64,000 bases of DNA. Origin: Monosporascus cannonballus (Eukaryota > Ascomycota > Sordariomycetes > Xylariales). The stretch's first letter is position 1. Each line of letters starts with the position of its first letter. The notes under the pieces are model-generated. The model was not told the DNA's origin. It saw nothing but the letters and a program-made list of their open reading frames with translations, and did no database searches. The translations under genes and the position numbers were made by a program. Below are positions 58,625 through 64,000 of this stretch, in pieces. The DNA lies in the NCBI GenBank assembly GCA_004154925.1, contig QJNS01000206.1, positions 62,001 through 126,000 on the forward strand, in the 5' to 3' direction.

Positions 58625-59925
58625 TCAACTTACATTCCGCCGACATAATGCAGCGACAGCGCTGATGTCGTCGAGTTTGCCTGAATTTTCAGTATATAGA
58701 GAGAAACAGGCGGAAAGTGAGTATCGCTTACCTCCCTCGCTAGCCAACCCCTCCTCGATAGCATGCTCCATGAAAGGACTCTCGGCAAACGGGTCGAGGG
58801 CGATCTTCTTGGCGGCTTTCACCAGCTCTTCAGCGACGAACGTCATGCCCCCATTCATGCCGTGGTCGCGGTCTCCCCCAGCCGGACCACCCTCACCTGC
58901 CTCCCAGCGCTCAACGCTTTTGGACACATTCTCGACTATCTCGTGAGTCCATAGGTTGTCGATGACGCCGTCGGACATGGCTAGCACGATGTCACCTTCT
59001 TGGAGCTCTACGGTATCCATGACAGCATTCTTGGCGGGTGTATCCGGACTATTCGTCCCCAGCTGTCTCGGGCAGTCGAACCAGTGCCATTGCTCCGTAG
59101 ATTTGTAGATCATCTTCTGGTCTCTCGCGCGCACTACCATGACCTGGGAGTCGCCGAGATTCGTCACGTACAAGAGGGGCGTCGCGGTGGAAGTAGTATT
59201 GCGGTCACCCTTGTAGAAGAGCTGTGCACCTGTTGCTGTTGTTGTCCCCTGGCAATCGTTGGCGCCGGATGTAGCCTCGAGCGTGAGCTCATATGCCTGT
59301 TGCAAATACCGTACGGGGTCGGGATGGTATGGCTGGTCCGCCGGCCGCGCCTTGACGATGTCCTCCTGCATCGCGGACACCCAAAAATGCAGTATCAATC
59401 TCGACCACAGTCTGGGCTTGGCATTAGCAGCCGTATGACGACAATCACACACGTCTCCGGGTAATACCCTGCATGACCTCGCGGCCGAGCCGACCACGCG
59501 CCAACCCCATCGTTGGCGCATATAAAATGGTCGCTAGCATACACTGCATCGTCACCGTTGGTCCATCCACGGATCAGTTCGCCGCCGACGAATGCGCGCT
59601 TGTCGCGACTCTGATGGTGTGTGCTTAGGGGGTCCGAGAAGGAGCCCGACGGTGGCGATAAGAAAGGCGGGGGAAACGGTCGCGGTTTTCGCTTTGCGAA
59701 GAGAGCGAAACCGGTCTCGAAGCGGAACGGTAGTTTCGGGCACAGGTCCGGTAGCGGGGGAGTTTCAACGGCCGATGATGAAGGCGATGAAGCCACATCA
59801 CGGCGCTGACGGGCCTGAAAGTAAGAGGGTGGATGCCATCGCGTTGGTTGTCGCGACGCCACTTGGTGCGGATATCGCAGCGGGTTTGATAAGTATGCTG
59901 GCAAAGGGAGAGGTGGTTTTCTCAT
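58625..59925 (-). CDS. PTC7-like protein phosphatase 2C
   Basis: Three exons (59925-59468, 59411-58732, 58680-58625) give 397 residues. The N-terminus is rich in Arg, Ser and Pro without acids (MRKPPLPLPAYLSNPLRYPH), as in a mitochondrial presequence. PPM motifs: GDDAVYASDHFICANDGVGA, GHAGLWSRLILHF across intron 1, CQGTTTATGAQL, VTNLGDSQVMVVRA, DIVLAMSDGVIDNLW and EGGKLDDISAVAAL across intron 2. The metal-binding Asp residues are all present. Yeast PTC7 dephosphorylates mitochondrial proteins including Coq7, activating coenzyme Q synthesis; the same role is inferred. The last intron is 51 nt (GTAAGC ... TTCAG), a multiple of three with no stop, so its retention would add 17 residues inside the catalytic GGKxDD motif. 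The stop at 58625 follows AAT-GTAAGTTGA, which also looks like a splice donor, so a further exon is possible. Start chosen at the first ATG of the frame (59925). Confidence 0.9.
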
Positions 59926-62900
59926 TCCCACGACGAGGTCCACGAAGGCCTTGGTGCTACTTGTAAGACAGCCAGCTTGGGCACCCCGAACATGGAGCTT
60001 AGAAGATCGAGAGCTTGGTACTGGAGGTCACGATAAGAGAAGAGGTACATGTGGCCCGGGTTATTTGTAGCCTCCACAAATAACCTAGCGCTTGGAGGGG
60101 GATCAGCTTCGGGACGTTGCAACGCAGAGCACGTGTGAGTGGGTTTACTTACACGAATGACATCACTCAACCCCTGCCGTTCGCCTCCAGTTTTCCTTAC
60201 AAAGACGATTTATATATGTTGGCAGAGTGAATACCATCTAACAGGCCCTTCAAATTCTTCCATTATATTCGAGGCTCGCATATTAAGGCTGTTTATGGGA
60301 ATCACGTGAAACAATAATATCTCGCCATGCTTAGCAGTCCATTGGAGCTAATGCCTTCGACCTAGGTAATGTTCATGGAATGTCTCTATAGCTATGCTTT
60401 ATACTCCTGCTGACCTCTTGTGAGAAAATCATAGTGGCCCAAGGGATATACCTGCGTAGTGTTGCACCAGCGGAGACGGATGGGTACATGAGCCGGTATT
60501 CGGCTATTCCGCGTGATACAATCTTGTAACTCACAATGCCCTAGTTAGGCACCTGAATCATATCCGGTGCTAGACCAGACCATGTCAGAAACGGTGCGAC
60601 TGAGTTCGGCTGCCGAGCTGCAGCGCCCATTCATCCTCTAGTCACACGGCTGCAGAACGTGCAGCACGCCTCAACCTTGGCCAGACGGTCTGGGGGCCTG
60701 ACTTTTCATATCCTTGGCTGATTACGGAAACCGGTACCACCGCCATGGAACTCTAAGCGGGAAATCCCACCCTGAGACCGCCGAGTATTGCCGACTTTGA
60801 TGGTCTAGTCTAGATGATGAGAACACGCAAGATCTCTATGGAATCTGCTGCGATCGTTCTCATTGGTGTGAAGAAGATGCGAAACAAGATTCCTGCTGGC
60901 TGGTATATACTAGCTTGGTATCTACGAAGTAGTATCCTCCAATAAATAGTGTTAGGGCATCCATCCGGAATCCGCGCAACGACCGACGGAGTATACCTAA
61001 TGCCCCAGCCATTCACCAGGGACCGACTTTAGCTCGAGGTACCAAGCAGTAGGCTACGTAAATGGGCTATAGCTTTGGAAAACTATTATATACCAACATA
61101 TGCATGTCAGCGGAGGTTTCGTACATACCGACGCGCGTCCATGTTCAACACCTTAGAAGAGGTTACGTACAGCTGGGGCTCAGCTGGATTTACAAAAAGG
61201 ACGGCGACAATCACCGGCAACGGTCCAAATGCAGAGGCCTCCCTCGCCAATCATCCACCGGCAACAATAACGAGAGCCGTATGGGGTACATGTAGGATTG
61301 ACGCCCAGGCGTGCCAGGCCAGCCTTGGACAGCCACAGATGGATGCGGGAGACGGCGACAGCGGCGTAGGGCCTTTTACTACGCTGTCGTTTTCGCCGAT
61401 ATTGATGGCTTCAGGGGTTCCCGTCCACGTAGAGTTTGATGGCATATCTCTGCACCATGCGGGGACTTAGGAGTCCGTGGGACTCGTGGGAGCCCTGGAA
61501 ATAAAATAAATATGTATACAGCACGCCTGCATGGAGAGCGGCAAGGCTGAATATAATTACCGACCTTGTATCCTCCCCATTAGGTACGTACTGTGCGTTA
61601 CGGGTGGGCCTCTCAGCGGTGGCCCGCATGTATATGTGCAATATACATATACCGCACCTAGTGCTGTCGAATTCCAGCCCGCAGCATCATAGGTACCCAA
61701 GGCTTACCAAGAAGCATTGCGAAGTCGTACCCACCACCAGCGCCCATCCGGAGGCGGGCGTGAGAGAAAATTGCTCTCGGTGGATTTGCGACTATTATAT
61801 TTAGTGAACGCAGCTCTAGTTGGGTTTAGCGGCAGATCGCGCAATAGTGTGCAACGTCTTTTGTTAGAAGTAGTCCTAACCGGGTAACTCATGCTTAGTT
61901 CGTTTGGAGATGGTTGTGCCGTGTCGTGAATTGATTGTCGGGTCATCGATTCGTGGGGTCTTGTCCTCCTCAAATAGTGCCTTGCATGGCCCAGCAAGCC
62001 CAAAGTGTGAGTAGCCCAGTGGCACACATAGCGACGCGTTCCGTGCCATGCGCCTGGTGTCATGTACCTATGTAGATTTACAAATTAAAAATGTCTCCGG
62101 TAGGCACTGTCCGTACCTACGATGCGTGCAGAAAACTCCGTGTTGAGGTTGTAATAAAAATGACGATGAAGCGAGCAGATTAGTCTTGAGTCGGGCACCA
62201 GACAGCCCATTAACCTTCAACATTGGAATATCAGTGTTTGGGGTCCATCGTGGCATTTTAAGTTTCTCTTACAAATGACGTAGATGACCATAAGTGTCGC
62301 CCTAAAAACATCCGTTATCAGGCTGACGTACCACCAATGCCTGTGTCAATCAGCCGGATGCCATGCCAGAAATGAAGATCCCGGTCCTGATAACTTGCGT
62401 GAGAAACTAGGGTCTCTAACAACTCTCCCCTCGACGTCGATCTTGGACCCCCACAATTCCATCAATTCAGCAACCCCCCAAAATGCAATAACTTTCAAGA
62501 AGGTTTTGGGCTCTTCGCTTGTTGATATTGGGGAGTATCTCGGTTCGGCGGCGTAATTTCTCTGCGTGGATCACGGCTGAAGACGCTACAGTCTAGGCTG
62601 GCTTCTTTGTAGGTCTTGGCCGGGTCAACGGTGACGAGATATCGCGGTATGGAGGTCCGACATACCCGCGGCTGCTGGTGGCACGACTTACATGGACAAA
62701 GAGCCCAAGACGTACAAAGAAGTTAGACTTCCCCTATTATTGATTTAATTATTATTATTATTATCATCATAGTAGGTCACATTGAGGAAAGGCCCAATAA
62801 GCCATAGCGAGCGATACGCTGGGGCAATTCCAAATAAGCCCTGCCCCGTAGCTGCTTACACATCTGGATCCGGATTCGCGTCTCTTGGGGCGTTTCCTTC

Positions 62901-63680
62901 CAGCAACAAATATTTCTATACCACTAAAGCGTCCCCCCGAACTGCGACGGCAACTGTCAACGACAACTCCATTGCCTTATCAATGGGGAAGGTCATCAAG
63001 GATATGTCGTAGTATCAAGTAGTTTCAAACTCTGCTGAATCTCTATCACCTCTTGCCCGAAAACAATAGAGAGCCTGCCTACCTATCGCATCACGTCAAC
63101 CTGCACAAGACCATACAACCCTGGCTTCTGAAAGGGAGTGGCCTTACCCTTTTCTGGACGTCCCACCTTCTCGTATTGGTCCTGCCTGGGCTTGGTTTTT
63201 GTGATATAATCGGGAGAGCTACAAAACCGACCTCTCCCGCCCGCTACTTTGCGTTGAGGATTCTGTGCCCTTGCTGGATTCTTTCGCTTGCATTTTTTTT
63301 CTCTTTTGTCGATCCGCGTTCGTTCCCTTGGCTACCAACTACATACGCTTGTTTACTTTGTACAGCTTCGATTCGATCCGCTTCGCTTCTTACATATCCT
63401 TTGGTTGAGTTGTCGACGATCCGCCCAACATTTAAAACTATTTCCCCTGGAACACCAACCTAGTCGCTCTTCGTTTTACACACACCGCAGAATTGGCCAG
63501 CATTCCTGACCTAGTCGTCCCTTGTGGGACCCGCCAGCCGTACAATTTTCGGCTCGTCGACGGCTTTCCCCTTGAAGCAGCGTGATCGAGCGCCCTCCCG
63601 CAGCGTTCGAGGTGGTAGGTAGATGGTGTGTAGGCTGTGCTTTTTGGTAGGGCGGGTTCAGAGGTAGCTCGAAAGTCAAG
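59926..63680. other. long intergenic region
   Basis: 3.7 kb with no gene I can support; a 131-codon frame at 61075-61470 has no domain. An ATT microsatellite lies at about 62750-62770. From 63270 the DNA is pyrimidine-rich, as in promoters of highly expressed fungal genes. Confidence 0.45.
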
Positions 63681-64000
63681 ATGGTTAAAAATCGAGGTAT
63701 GTGTATTCTCGATTCTTTGCGTATCGCTTTTCAAATCGTTCCCCCAGCCGTGTTCCCATATTTTCACACCGATCTACCCGGAGTATCCTCTTGTTGATTC
63801 TGAGCTTCGTGCAAATATCCTGGAATCCTATCTGCGTCCACGCTATTTCCGCCATAACCCCCCATCCCCCTAGCATCGCTACCCGAGACCCCAGAACCCA
63901 AGAAGCTCGAACCAGCAACCCGGCAAACACGGCTGCTCGCGATGCTGGTATGGTCCCGCCGAAGCGGTCTGTCAGCTAGGCACATCCCTAGACCGTTTTT
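63681..64000 (+). CDS. possible 5' end of a gene running off the window
   Basis: After a pyrimidine-rich promoter-like stretch, ATG at 63681 opens a 16-nt exon (MVKNR + G) with a consensus donor GTATGT at 63697. An acceptor CCCCTAG at 63873 continues the frame as ASLPETPEPKKLEPATRQTR and stays open to the window end. Other acceptors are possible. No domain is visible, and the call rests only on splice signals and position. Confidence 0.3.

Noticed and set aside
61062..61470. 131-codon frame in the right intergenic region
   Set aside because: No domain, no splice or promoter context and no codon bias.

Overview
This window looks like a scaffold piece from a filamentous ascomycete (Pezizomycotina, most likely a Sordariomycete). 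The evidence is short introns (about 50-180 nt) with GTRNGT donors and CTGAC/CTAAC branch sites, typical fungal families (TVP23, UTP23, a PTC7-type phosphatase, a DUF726 protein, a subtilase, an HMG-box regulator) and a 13-kb AT-rich block with the signature of repeat-induced point mutation (RIP): C-to-T and G-to-A changes, mainly CpA to TpA, with CpG largely retained. The species cannot be fixed from the sequence. I saw no tRNA or rRNA genes and no CRISPR array.

Layout. 2254-5692 (+) is a large coiled-coil protein. 7210-8567 is a decayed MFS transporter. 9055-23145 is a nested pair of Ty3/Gypsy chromoviruses: element I (+, 9060-23140, target duplication AGTTA) has its 5' LTR split by element II (-, 9168-16506, target duplication GTAAG). 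Both are heavily RIP-mutated and dead. 23960-25584 is a broken MAT-type HMG-box gene. The middle of the window is gene-poor: a cysteine-rich secreted protein (26741-27671), an orphan protein (28790-29287), a D-2-hydroxyacid dehydrogenase (-, to 29789), a secreted subtilase (34193-35404), a small secreted protein candidate (37400-37927), a C2H2 zinc-finger gene with an odd splice donor (-, 38595-39506) and a conserved fungal protein (40479-41237). The right third carries housekeeping-like genes: an HDOD/HRQ-type protein (42859-44229), TVP23 (44732-45538), an assembly gap in poly-G/poly-C (46148-46154), a membrane-anchored surface protein with two compensating frameshifts (-, 47111-48493), a DUF726 hydrolase-fold protein (-, 52413-56102), UTP23 (-, 57007-58063) and a PTC7-like PP2C (-, 58625-59925). 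A possible first exon starts at 63681 and runs off the window.

No operons or biosynthetic cluster are visible; the genes look functionally independent. The coherent story is genome defence. Two chromoviruses nested by precise insertions were mutated by RIP, and the nearest gene on each side (MFS, HMG-box) is a pseudogene carrying stop codons of the RIP type. The most notable observations are a 35-bp hairpin tandem repeat inside LTR I that explains the length difference between its two LTRs and holds the nested insertion, an unassigned reading frame downstream of the chromodomain, an in-frame 51-nt intron in the PTC7-like gene, and an AT-AG intron in the zinc-finger gene.
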